A DNA stretch of 64,000 bases from Melampsora larici-populina 98AG31 (Eukaryota > Basidiomycota > Pucciniomycetes > Pucciniales > Melampsoraceae). The stretch covers positions 73,692 to 137,691 of the forward strand of contig NW_006768789.1 of NCBI RefSeq assembly GCF_000204055.1. The letters are read 5' to 3'. Made by a program: the position numbers and the translations under genes. Each line of letters starts with the position of its first letter. The first letter of the stretch is position 1. The notes under the pieces are model-generated. The model was not told the origin of the DNA. It did no database searches and was given only the letters and a program-made list of their open reading frames with translations. Positions 1 through 9,789 of this stretch are shown one piece after another.

Positions 1-333
1 TAAAAGGTGAGAATGAAAAAGATGAAATGCTACTAGCAGCTAACCTATTCGAACGGTCAAGGATAATGATCGTGAGGAAATGGACTTGGATGATAGAGTA
101 AAAAGTCAGATAGGGAAAAAGAGGAACAACATAATTGTGAACAGAGGAATACTACAAGTAGGTGAAAAATCTCCTCTTTCCCTTTCCCAATCCGTACATT
201 CTCTTTACTACATCCATGTTTCATAATAACCATTTCTATCACGTCTTCCTTCCCAATCCGTCACTAATACGTTCAACTTGTGGTTTGCTTTCTAGGTCTC
301 TATTCCGGTGATGGTGAAGTACTATTAGGTTCA
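1..333 (-). repeat. 3' LTR of the copia element, partial
   Basis: This is a direct repeat of 4982-5315, ending at the plus-strand gttca that gives the TG terminus on the minus strand. Only the outer half of the LTR is inside the window. A single indel separates the two copies. Confidence 0.92.
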
Positions 334-3300
334 AAACCCCCCCTCGCCACCATTACCGGGATCTTTGACGGTGGCAGTAGACCAAGACTAGTACGAAATT
401 GAACAAACTTTGATCTGTCAAGTGATTTTGTCATAATATCAGCGATCATATGTTCAGTAGGACAATATACTATATTAAATGTTTGATCCTTGACTTTCTC
501 CCGGATCCAATGAAAATGAATTTCTACATGCTTCGTGCGAGCGTGGAAGACAGGATTCTTAGCTAATGCAATTGATCCTTGGTTATCTCCATAAAGAGTT
601 GTTGAACACAAGTTTTCAAAACCTAAATCACTCATAAGTCGACGGATCCAAACTCCTTCTTGACCAGCATCTAAGAAACCACGGTACTCAGCCTCGGTTG
701 ACGATAACGCAACTGTTGGTTGTTTCTTGCTCCTCCAAGTTAACGCAGCACCATTTAACAAGAAGACATACCCGGATGTTGATCGTCTAGTTAGAGGGCA
801 TCCTGCCCAATTTGAATCAGAGAAACCAGTCGGAGTGCTTGGGGATGGTGCTTTAGATGAATCTTGTAGAAAAGACATGTCGGTATGAGAGATTAATTTA
901 CCATAGACTAGTGATAGATGTTTTGATCCGCGTAGATATCGTAGGGTTCGTTTGAAGCATTGCCAGTGCGTCATTCCAGGTTTCTCAAGAAATTGGGATA
1001 ATAGACTTACAACATGAGCCATATCAGGTCTAGTACACTGGGATAAATAATTAAGTGATCTGATGGCTGCTCTATAATCATATCCGCTTGTAATAAATGC
1101 TTCACGGTCTTCATCGGTTGCTGTACTCGGCATTTCGTTAGACTGCATAGGCGTTCCGATGGGTTTGCAATCTTCCATTCCGTGCTGTTGTAGAAGGGCA
1201 TCGACATAGTGCTCTTGTGAAAACATAATTTGCCTTTCCGCTCTATTCCTAGTTACTTTCATCCCTAATAGATGATCAACATTACCCAAATCTTTGATCT
1301 TAAAATCCTTTTTCAACTCATCCAAAATCCAATCCACCTCTTTTCCGGCAATCGCCATATCATCTACCCAAACATATACATAAGATCTCCTATGGCCTTT
1401 ATCGATATGTATGAAAAGACAAGGGTCTGCTGAACTAATATGAAAATCATGTGCTACAAACCAATCTGAGACCATAGTATACCAGTTCCTAGCTGATTGC
1501 TTCAGGCCATAGAGAGATTGGATGACTTCTAGGCAAGCGTTCGGGTCGTCAATTAGGATCTTGAAAAGCTTGTATACTACTGATGTGTGTGGTAATGACA
1601 TGATATATTCAATGAATCCTTCAGGTGGTTTGATGTACACTTCTTCTCCCTTCTCAAGCGATGAATTGAGGAAAGCAGTAACGAAATCGGCTCGTCTGAA
1701 TTCTAGGTCATCAAGTGCGGTAATTGCCCCCAAAGCTCGTAGCGTAGCTATCCGTCCAGTCGGTGAAAAAGTTTCATTGTAGTCTATTCCTTCCTTTTGT
1801 CAAAAACCTTGAGCAACACATCTTGCTTTGTATCTCCCGTCTAATTTCTTGTTTAAAATAAGACGAGTACCAATAAGTTTTCGATTAATTGGAACTGATT
1901 TGCATGGACGGAATACTTTATTCTGAATTAAAGAATTAAATTCATCATGTACCGCCGATTGCCATTTTAACCAATCAGATGCTAGTTTCGCTTTTGAATA
2001 GCTTGCTGGGTCAACCATGTTATCTAGAGGAGTATATGGCATTGATGATTCAATTTCATTTCCGATTGACGCTATTAGGGCTGAGGCTTGTGCTATCATG
2101 ACCGATACATTTGGCGCAGGAATACCTCTCAGACGATTTGATCTACAGACGTTTGGTTGAGGGTTTTCTCTTTCATTTTGTTCTTCACGGATTGCGTCAG
2201 CCATAGCGGGATTGTGAATACCGATTCGGAAAGGATTTTCTCGATTGATTGGGTTATTTTCATCCTCAACAACCGGTTCATCTTTGACTTGAGGATTGAT
2301 TTGATTTTCTTCAGCAGGTTCATCTGCTTGGATATGAACATCATCATTTGGTTGATCTGGTTCAGGGTCATCTTGATGGTTTTCAACAGGTTCATCTGGT
2401 ACATCGTCAATTATTTCCGACTCTTCATTCATGATAATTTCATTTACTTGATTAGCTCGGTTTCCAAGTGAGGGAAACTCTTCTTCATTAAAGATGACGT
2501 CATGAGATGAAATAAGCTTTCTATCAGAAATTCGGATTAATCGATAATTTTTAGTTCCTTCAGTAAAACCCAGCAAAATACACTTCTCAACTCTATTGTT
2601 GAATTTCCCATGACGGTTTGCTGGCGGTATGTGTTTGTAAGCTGCACATCCAAAGATCTTGATGTGATTAACATTTGGAATCTTCTTGTAGATGAGTTCA
2701 AACGGTGTTCTGAAATTAGCGGATGACGATGGAGTTCTGTTCTCAAGATATGTAGCAGTTATGACTGCTTCTCCCCAGAATGAGGTTGGAAGTGATGATT
2801 GAGCTATCATAGTTCTTGCTTTCTCTACTGTAGTACGATTACCTCTTTCAGAAATTGGGTTTTGCTGAGGGGTATGTGGTGCAGTAACTTGATGAATGAT
2901 GCCTGAGCTTTTACATAAATTATCCATTTCATGATTAATGTATTCTCCTCCACCATCACTGACTAAGATCTTTATCTTTCTACCAAATTGATTTTCAACT
3001 AGACACTTGAATTGCTTGAAAACATGAAGAAAATCGTTTTTGTTATTAAGAAGGTAGATCCACCAATAAGAAGAAAATCCATCAATGAATTTAACATAAT
3101 AATTTGCTCCTCCTACAGATGATGGTGTAATCTTTCCACTTAGATCAGAGTGAATAACATCGAGAGGTGAGACTGGTTTTGGAATTGTTCCAGGGAATCT
3201 ATTTCTGGTAGATTTTCCTAACGCACATGGTTCACAGAAAGGAAGAGGAGTAATCTTTGAATTCATTCCTTCTGTACACTCAGCGGCTCTCTTGAGATTT

Positions 3301-3851
3301 TCCTCACAGGGATGTCCTAATCGTTTATGCCAGATGGCTGATGTGTGAAGTGCATTGTTAAATTGATTTGATTTGATAATTTCAATGTTCAAGATTAAAA
3401 GCTTATTAATGATATTTCCATCAAGTATAATAGTATCATTCTTTTTTAGCACGAACATATTGCTATTACAATAGACAAGTTGGACACCCTTCCTCCAAAA
3501 AGGAGTAAGTGAGAAGAGGTTGTGAGGTAAAGAAGGAACATGGAAGGCGTCATTGATATTGTATTGACCATATTTAGATTTAATGGTAACAGTGCCTTTT
3601 CCAACAGCTTTGATGATTCGACCTTCTTCTCCTATACTGATGTCAACATTGCAAGAGTTGTATGTTTTGAAAGCATCTCTAGATTTGAACATCGGATCAG
3701 AAGCACCTGAATCGAGAAGATTTGATTCAGGACTAGTTGAACAGACGAAGACCGAGGTTCGAGGAAGTGGGACTGACCCAGGGATAGAATCGTCCACGCC
3801 TGCATAGCTTGCAACGGTAGGGACCTCTTGTTCATCGGCAGGTTTCCGAGA
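300..3851 (-). pseudogene. Copia pol: protease, integrase, reverse transcriptase, RNase H; one in-frame TGA
   Basis: This polyprotein region would process and integrate the element and copy its RNA. Near 3720 is the protease motif DSGAS. Next come the integrase zinc-binding residues (HKRLGH then CEPC) and an integrase core with Asp in IHSDLSG, Asp in VSDGGGEY and Glu in NPISERGN. The middle is acidic and low in complexity. The reverse transcriptase has GLKQSARNW and a catalytic box WVDDM in place of the usual YVDDM. The RNase H end carries SSTEAEYRG. The frame is broken at 1800-1802 (TGA) just after AQGF, early in the reverse transcriptase. The halves, 1800-3797 and 300-1733, are in the same frame. 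A TGA at 3852-3854 also separates this from gag. Without readthrough or RNA correction this copy cannot make reverse transcriptase. Confidence 0.9.
334..350 (-). promoter_or_regulatory. Polypurine tract of the copia element
   Basis: The minus strand reads GGCGAGGGGGGGTTT directly against the 3' LTR terminus TGAACC. A purine run in this position is the plus-strand primer of LTR retrotransposons. Placement next to the LTR supports the boundary at 333. Confidence 0.8.
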
Positions 3852-4619
3852 TCAAAAACGGTTTCGGTTAGGAGCTAGATGTTTGTGTTTCTTCCAACAC
3901 CCCGTTTCTTCGTGGCCAGACTTCTTGCAGTGAGTACAAGTAATGTCGCTACGAGATGAATTAGCCTTGGTGTGATTCGCTGAAGCACAATTTGCCTCGA
4001 CTCCGCTAGTCGCACTTTGGAGTTGATCTTGTTCCAGTCGGTGTAACATGAAATCAAGATTCTGATCCGGAAAACCATGAGTCATAACTCTGACAAAGGA
4101 TTCATACTCTGACGGAAGTTTTGATAGGGCCATGATGACCTTCATCTCTTCACCCATCTTGAAACCGGATCTCCTCAACTCATTAGCACACGATCGAATC
4201 TCTTTAACAAAGGTCTCAACGTCTGTGAATACGATGTTGGCGAATTTAGTGAAAAGGGTTGTACGATTAAGCATGTTTTCACCGATGTATTTCTCGCGGA
4301 GAAGAGTCCATAACATGAACGCATTTCTAGCTTTTCCGACTTCCTCGTTGCTACTGACAATGGCTAGGTTGTCTTCGTTTAGGTAATCAACAATGACGTT
4401 GTAGGCTCTTTTGCTCTTGAGACGGTGCGACTCCTTCATCAAGTCGGTAGGTTCGACTCCTGGAGTTCTAGTGATCGGTTCCGTCCCGAGTGCTATTTCA
4501 AGCAGTCCTAAACGATCAAGCTTGCACTCGATCATCGTAACCCACGTGAGATAATTCTTTGTGGTTAGAAGCATACGAGATGAAGATGAGGTGTTTCCGG
4601 TATTGAAATCGAGCGACAT
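3852..4619 (-). CDS. Copia gag-like capsid protein with CCHC zinc knuckle
   Basis: The product is the structural protein that would form the retrotransposon particle and package its RNA. The N-terminus (LTTKNYLTWVTMIECKLDRL) is the typical copia gag entry segment. A CCHC knuckle of the form C-x2-C-x4-H-x4-C (CTHCKK...HEETGC) lies near the C-terminus. I start at the ATG giving MSLDFNTGN (4619), because an upstream ATG at 4661 would place 14 codons inside the LTR. The frame ends at TGA 3852-3854 and pol continues in the same frame after it, so gag and pol were probably one polyprotein or are joined by stop readthrough. About 255 residues is normal for this family. Confidence 0.85.
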   Translation of the reverse strand: MSLDFNTGNTSSSSRMLLTTKNYLTWVTMIECKLDRLGLLEIALGTEPITRTPGVEPTDLMKESHRLKSKRAYNVIVDYLNEDNLAIVSSNEEVGKARNAFMLWTLLREKYIGENMLNRTTLFTKFANIVFTDVETFVKEIRSCANELRRSGFKMGEEMKVIMALSKLPSEYESFVRVMTHGFPDQNLDFMLHRLEQDQLQSATSGVEANCASANHTKANSSRSDITCTHCKKSGHEETGCWKKHKHLAPNRNRF

Positions 4620-4653
4620 ATCGATTAGCTTTATGGTATCCTGGTACTGATAA

Positions 4654-5315
4654 TGTGTCAAACTTTTATAGGAAGCTCAGATCAGAGCACGTTCAGGAAT
4701 ACTGGTGAGAGTGTAATGGAAAGCACTCAAACCTTTTATAGGAAGCTCAGATCAGAGCACGTTCAGGAATACTGGTGAGAGTGTAATGGAAAGCACTCGA
4801 ACCTATTCGAACGGTCAAGGATAATGATCGTGAGGAAATGGACTTGGATGATAGAGTAAAAAGTTCAGATAGTTATATTACTAATGCACACCTTTTATAG
4901 GAAGCTCAGATCAGAGCACGTTCAGGAATACTGGTGAGAGTGTAATGGAAAGCACTCGAACCTGAGAACAACAATAGTTAATAAAAGGTGAGAATGAAAA
5001 AGATGAAATGCTACTAGCAGCTAACCTATTCGAACGGTCAAGGATAATGATCGTGAGGAAATGGACTTGGATGATAGAGTAAAAAGTTCAGATAGGGAAA
5101 AAGAGGAACAACATAATTGTGAACAGAGGAATACTACAAGTAGGTGAAAAATCTCCTCTTTCCCTTTCCCAATCCGTACATTCTCTTTACTACATCCATG
5201 TTTCATAATAACCATTTCTATCACGTCTTCCTTCCCAATCCGTCACTAATACGTTCAACTTGTGGTTTGCTTTCTAGGTCTCTATTCCGGTGATGGTGAA
5301 GTACTATTAGGTTCA
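4654..5315 (-). repeat. 5' LTR of the copia element
   Basis: The outer end at 5315 is fixed by identity with the 3' LTR. The inner end is placed at the plus-strand tgtgtcaaac (4654), which gives a CA terminus on the minus strand. Length is then about 662 bp. It would carry the promoter and polyadenylation signals of the element. It has unusual internal tandem repeats, listed separately. Confidence 0.75.
4663..4961 (+). repeat. Three copies of a 70-bp repeat inside the LTR
   Basis: The unit beginning cttttataggaagctcagat occurs at 4663-4732, 4733-4802 (head to tail) and 4892-4961. A second unit, starting cctattcgaacggtcaagga at about 4802, recurs at about 5025. The LTR has therefore grown by internal duplication. 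The ttttatag core could be a TATA-like element, but this is only a guess. Confidence 0.85.
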
Positions 5316-5334
5316 AAAAGAAGCAGTTGTCGGT

Positions 5335-8300
5335 AGTTGTGATCCTTGTGCTGAAGTGCACGCTTTCAGATCCTTGATCATAGATTCCAAGAATTTCTCA
5401 CTGATGTTATCGATGTTGACCAGGAATCCAAAATTGAGGTTGTTAAGGTTCTGGGTGTGAGACGTGCACAACTGGAGCGTGTCTTCAAGTTATTGAATTT
5501 TTTCCACCCCCCAACTCTGTCAAAGGCAAGGTAAGCATTCCGTTCTTTCTCTTTTGATCACCTTATTTATCACAGTCTCAAACATTACGGTTTTCATTGA
5601 TTGATCTTTTCAATTTGAAACTTCATTCTTGGTTCGGCAGTCAGGAGACAACCCCCAAAGTTTCCAATGCCGCTAGTGTCACAGGCGTTTCATTTTTGGT
5701 GCTAGCAGTCACTACGACCTGTACGCTCATAGGGATGGAGCAAAAGGTTGAGCTGCATGTTCCCGCCGAGCTCGAGCGATTAAGGCTGGTATGGAATTCC
5801 CAAGACTTGGGCTGAAGATGACGCTGAAAGCTCCCAAGCCTCAAACAAAGCAAATGGTCAACCAAATCTCAATGCTTTTCCCTCACAAGCCACCTTCAGT
5901 ATTGAGCTCTGCAACACAGTCCTCGCCATCTGGATATTATGGCATGCTCTTCCTTTTAATGGATTCTATGATGGTCCTTTAAGAGCCGCATTCAAGCTGG
6001 CTAATTAACAGGCGGACTTTTGGACCCCAACTTGGGCCGCTGGGATTGCCAAGGAGCTCTATTTCAACTTGAGTTCATCTGTTATTGATTTGGTCTTGGT
6101 AAGTTTTGATATATCTTACTCCTAGACTCTTATTTGTATGATTTCTTGTCATCTTTATATTAATGTAATGTCTTTACCGTTGTCTGAATTCAAGCATAAT
6201 ACTGGACAATTCTCCCTTGGGCACGACGTTTGGACTACCAAGGGTTACTAGATTGTGCTTTCATAGGAGTTTCAGCAAATTTCATCGATGAAGACTGGAA
6301 TTATTGATCAGTTCACCTCACTCTCAAGCTAGTGGCCTGGAACAAGATGGGCTTTTTACTAGCTCGCCCAGTTGCCTGATTCTTGATTGCCCACAAGCTC
6401 CACACCAAGATAAGTCCTTTCCATGTTTCAATCCTTACATTATTAAACAAAACTAATTTATAATGTATCCTAATACATGATAGCTCAAACCACAGACTTG
6501 GGTTCTAACAATAACACAATGGCTCTGGAGATGGAACAAATGTTCTCAGAGTTGAATGAAAACATTCATTGGCATTATCTGAAGAACCACATCCAATGCT
6601 TTGCCCATTGGCATAAGCTTGGGATTGTGGTCAAGCATGGCTTGAACTTGATTGGTTTAGCTGCTGGGCACATCAAACCAACCACACCTGCTAGCACTTC
6701 CATTCCAATTCCCACCGTCATTCTCAACAACAACATGACCAAGATTGTACAAGGATCTGACAATTCTGACAACAAGATCTTTGCTCCACCATTATCACGT
6801 TGTAGAACTCTTTCAGTACACAGCTGAAAGCAGAGCCAAGAAGGGGATGAATGAAGACACAAATCAACAAACACACACAATCAAAAAAGAAATAAGTCTT
6901 GAGATGGTGAATTGAAAGACTTCAAACAAAAAAAGAAATGCCCTTCTTAAACAGGGATTTTGATTATCAATGAATTAAATTTAAGACCTTCAAGTCTTTG
7001 GATTAATAAGAACCAGGCTGAAAGAGGACAATAAAATCAAAAGTAGCACTATCCAGGCGCACTCAGGCACCTTCCAAATGAGCAAATGAGCTTACAACTC
7101 AACAAGAAATTATTAAAAGTGAATAAAGGGTCTAATATTATAAAATCCCAACTCTCATTAGTTGTTTACCCAGATAATAATGATAAAAAGATACAAAGCT
7201 TTATTCTAAATTCTAATAATAATTTTTGCTAACTAAAAGGCTCCCAAAGGGGAGGAAAAGAGACACTTGACTATATCAAAATTGAAACACACACAAAAAG
7301 AAATTAGGACACAAAACACCCCTCAAACTCGAAATTCATCTTCATACAGCCTTTTCACACAATAACTCTCAATGAACCCCCAAAACAAAGTTGATAGACA
7401 GATTCAGCGCACACAAATTCACAATCTACAAACTTTCAAGCTCACAAGTAGCACTGTAACTTAGCTGTTTACCACAAAAACCCAAATTTCCGCCATTTTC
7501 CCTTCAAAGCTGAATTAAGATGGGGAAAAGGGACCATATAAAAGTTCTGAAGTGACAGAAAGAAAGAGAATTTTTCGCTCTACAACTTTGCTCAGCCAAG
7601 CTAAACTCTAACTCTAGCGGTTGATAGTGTAAATTGAGATTGAAAATTGAAGGAAAAATTTGAAATGGGGGTTTGGTTAGTTTACCACCCCATATTACCA
7701 CTAAAATTGATAAGGATGATGCTTGAAATTAAAGTTATTGGGAAATATGCGAAAATAGAATCTACCCCAACTAACATCTACCCTGAAATGGTGCTGTGGT
7801 ACCCTTGAATTCAAAAGGTTCCAGGCAAAACTATGCATTTCTCAGTTTTCGAAAGTCATTTTTGAGTTTTGTCATGTCGGAAATTCTCCTGTGTCAAATG
7901 TAGTTGTAATTTTCAATGTTGTATTGCCAAACTTTGTTGTTGTATCATCTACTATGGTGCCCATTTAACTTTGAACCCTAAAGCTTATCTCAGTTTACCA
8001 CCACCCTACTTTTTCCTCCAAGTCCTCAATTTTCAAAATTCAGCCTTGTTCAAACCCATCATGACAAACCCATAAAATTCTGTATACCTTAATAAAACCC
8101 ATGTAAAAACCCGTAATTTTCAAAATTTCCACTTAACACCTTAACACCTATGAACTCTACATAACCCATACACTCTTAAGTAACCCATATGTCCTAAACC
8201 CATAAAATAATAATAAAAAACTTAATTAAATCATAATAGAAAATAAAATAAATTATAATTATAACAATAAAACCAAAACTACATCAAAACTGTAGTTTTG

Positions 8301-8955
8301 ATTACCACAACGTCCTTCTCAAAACTCAACCTCTGATGTGGGAGATGAATCGGGTTATGATTATGCTCCATCAAGCACATGTGTTGTGGTTCAGGGAGCC
8401 ATTAAGGTAGTAATCACTTACATACCTTGTCTTTCATTTGGTCAAATCATATGCTGACTAATTCATTGAAATGACCGCCAGCTCAAGGATATCAACGCCC
8501 TATTGACTCAAAGTAATGCTTGCCGTGGGGAATTTGCCGCTCAAGCTGCTCAGATGGGCTATGAAGGGCCTACCCCTATTTCTGGATGGGTTGTGCGCTG
8601 GAACATCGACTTAGTGATGTTTTTGAATTTGGTTGCTGGTCGCAATGTGAGTTTATTTGTTACGGTTTTCATTATCAGATTTCAATTGACTCTTGGACTT
8701 TTTAGGTTATTGATTTGATCCTGATCACCAATCAAAAGACAAGGTATTATCAAGGTGTGATGATGTCAATGGAGGAGTGGGATGCCGTAGAAGAATTGTG
8801 CAAAATTTTGAAAGTAAGTACTTACTTATTATCTTATCTCATGTCCAAAGTTTATCACTAACACTTTTCCTTGTGTGAATGATCAGGTATTTCACTTCTC
8901 CACCAAACGGATGGAGGGTGACTTTGCCTTGGGGTCAGTACTCCTGGCTGAGTAA
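5335..8955 (+). pseudogene. Decayed hAT-superfamily transposase
   Basis: Fragments of one hAT-type transposase lie in order on the plus strand but in changing frames. Near 5930-6100 are segments resembling the DNA-binding and linker part (FNGFYDGPLRAAFKLAN, ELYFNLSSSVIDLVL). Near 6200-6420 are GHDVWTTKG and THLTLKLVAWNK. At 6477-6660 comes LGSNNNTMA followed by CFAHWHKLGIVVKHGL. After an interruption, 8345-8955 continues with a helical region and a stretch containing TRYYQGV and WDAVEELCKILKVFHF, which fits the hAT C-terminal half. GT-AG introns remain visible, for example 6098-6194. Stops include TGA at 6377-6379. A splice donor after the codon run HTK reads ATAAGT instead of GTAAGT. Not functional. 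Confidence 0.7.
6830..8330. other. AT-rich DNA interrupting the hAT relic
   Basis: About 1.5 kb separates the two recognisable halves of the hAT transposase and shows no homology I recognise and no ORF I would support. It is rich in A and T, with a very AT-rich end near 8205-8270. It may be an inserted non-coding element or diverged intron and exon sequence. I saw no clear terminal repeats. Confidence 0.5.
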
Positions 8956-9314
8956 CTGCAAATGAACAAAGTCCTTCAGCAGCTGCGCAATGTGTCAAAA
9001 TTCCCAAGCATAATGAGCATGATCAATACCATGCTTGCAAAACTATTGGTTTACCAAGACAAATCAGCCACTTCGGACGTCAGCATACTGGCTACAGTTA
9101 TGAACCCAAAGTATTGACTTGAGAGGTCACAAGGGCATAGGAATTTGAAGATGAGAGAATGTGCAGCATCATCTTAATATGTGAGGTTATCTGATATATG
9201 GTTGAGTGAGTTACCTTCCCAAATTGTACTCCAGATTCCATCTTCAAAAATGAAATTTGTTCAGAATGCAGTCGAGCATAAATAGTCTGGGTGGTGATAC
9301 TTCTCTGGAGCATG

Positions 9315-9583
9315 GTTTAGTACTATTATACAAACCAGCAACCAATTCATGAAGTAACACAACACTCCATGACTTGATTGTTACATGTTCTTGCACGCAA
9401 AGACATGCATGCGGCCGGTAATTAGGTATCTTGGTGCCATAACCTTTTACGCCTGGGTGTCATGGTAGCTCTGAGTGTGGAATATGATTCCCTGAAGACT
9501 GTTTAGTCCTATACAAACCAGTAACCAAGTAATGAAGTGACACAACACTCCATGACTTGGTTGTGTCATGTTTTTGCACACAA
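9315..9583 (+). repeat. Two diverged direct repeats of about 85 bp
   Basis: The segment with gtttagtactattatacaaa at 9315-9400 recurs as gtttagtcctatacaaacca at 9501-9583. Both continue through cacaacactccatgactt and a run resembling ttgtgtcatg. Between them lies a segment (9421-9498) that is repeated 5.5 kb away. Confidence 0.8.
9421..9498 (+). repeat. Dispersed repeat, copy 1
   Basis: This roughly 78-bp segment (attaggtatcttggtgccat, then gcctgggtgtcat and ctgagtgtgg) matches 14931-15008 with scattered substitutions. It is part of a repeat family in this accessory zone. Confidence 0.75.
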
Positions 9584-9619
9584 TGACCAACCTTGCCTGT
9601 AACACTGCAAAAATAATGT

Positions 9620-9787
9620 ATTTTTCCAAGGTGAAAAATGATTGAGTTTAATGCACAAAATGATTGATAATGCAAAATTAATGCAGAAAAATGCAGAAAA
9701 ATGCAGAAAAATGCAGAAAAATGCAGAATGAATGCATTTTTAATCATTTTGTGAAATAAATGTAATCATTTTTCACCTTGGAAAAAT
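9620..9787. mobile_element. 168-bp foldback element with tandem atgcag core
   Basis: Arms 9620-9643 and 9764-9787 are perfect 24-bp inverted repeats (atttttccaaggtgaaaaat plus gatt, and its reverse complement). A second inverted pair, cacaaaatgatt (9653-9664) and aatcattttgtg (9742-9753), lies inside. The loop is a tandem array of aatgcagaaa, about five units. This fits a MITE or foldback element. No convincing target-site duplication was found next to the arms. Confidence 0.8.
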
Positions 9788-9789
9788 CA

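Larger units (their letters stand above)
1..5315 (-). mobile_element. Ty1/copia LTR retrotransposon (3' LTR truncated by window edge)
   Basis: Read on the minus strand, the order is 5' LTR (about 4654-5315), gag with a zinc knuckle, protease, integrase, reverse transcriptase, RNase H, polypurine tract, then the 3' LTR (1-333, running off the window). Integrase before reverse transcriptase is the copia order. Window positions 1-333 match 4982-5315 with a single 1-base indel (aaaaagtcag against aaaaagttcag). The LTR outer end is TGAACC on the minus strand. The two coding blocks lie in one frame but are split by TGA at 3852-3854 and 1800-1802. The left flank is outside the window, so the target-site duplication cannot be checked. 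I did not find a convincing tRNA primer site next to the inner LTR edge, so that edge is approximate. Confidence 0.93.

Noticed and set aside
57..242. ORF inside the 3' LTR (and its twin at 5021-5224)
   Set aside because: Both copies are LTR sequence of the copia element; the small ORF is a by-product with no domain.
1522..1782. Plus-strand ORF opposite the copia reverse transcriptase
   Set aside because: It is the antisense shadow of a clearly recognised coding region.
9460..9747. 95-codon minus-strand ORF with repeated HFSAFF-like segments
   Set aside because: It is a translation of the atgcag tandem array and foldback arms, not a protein.
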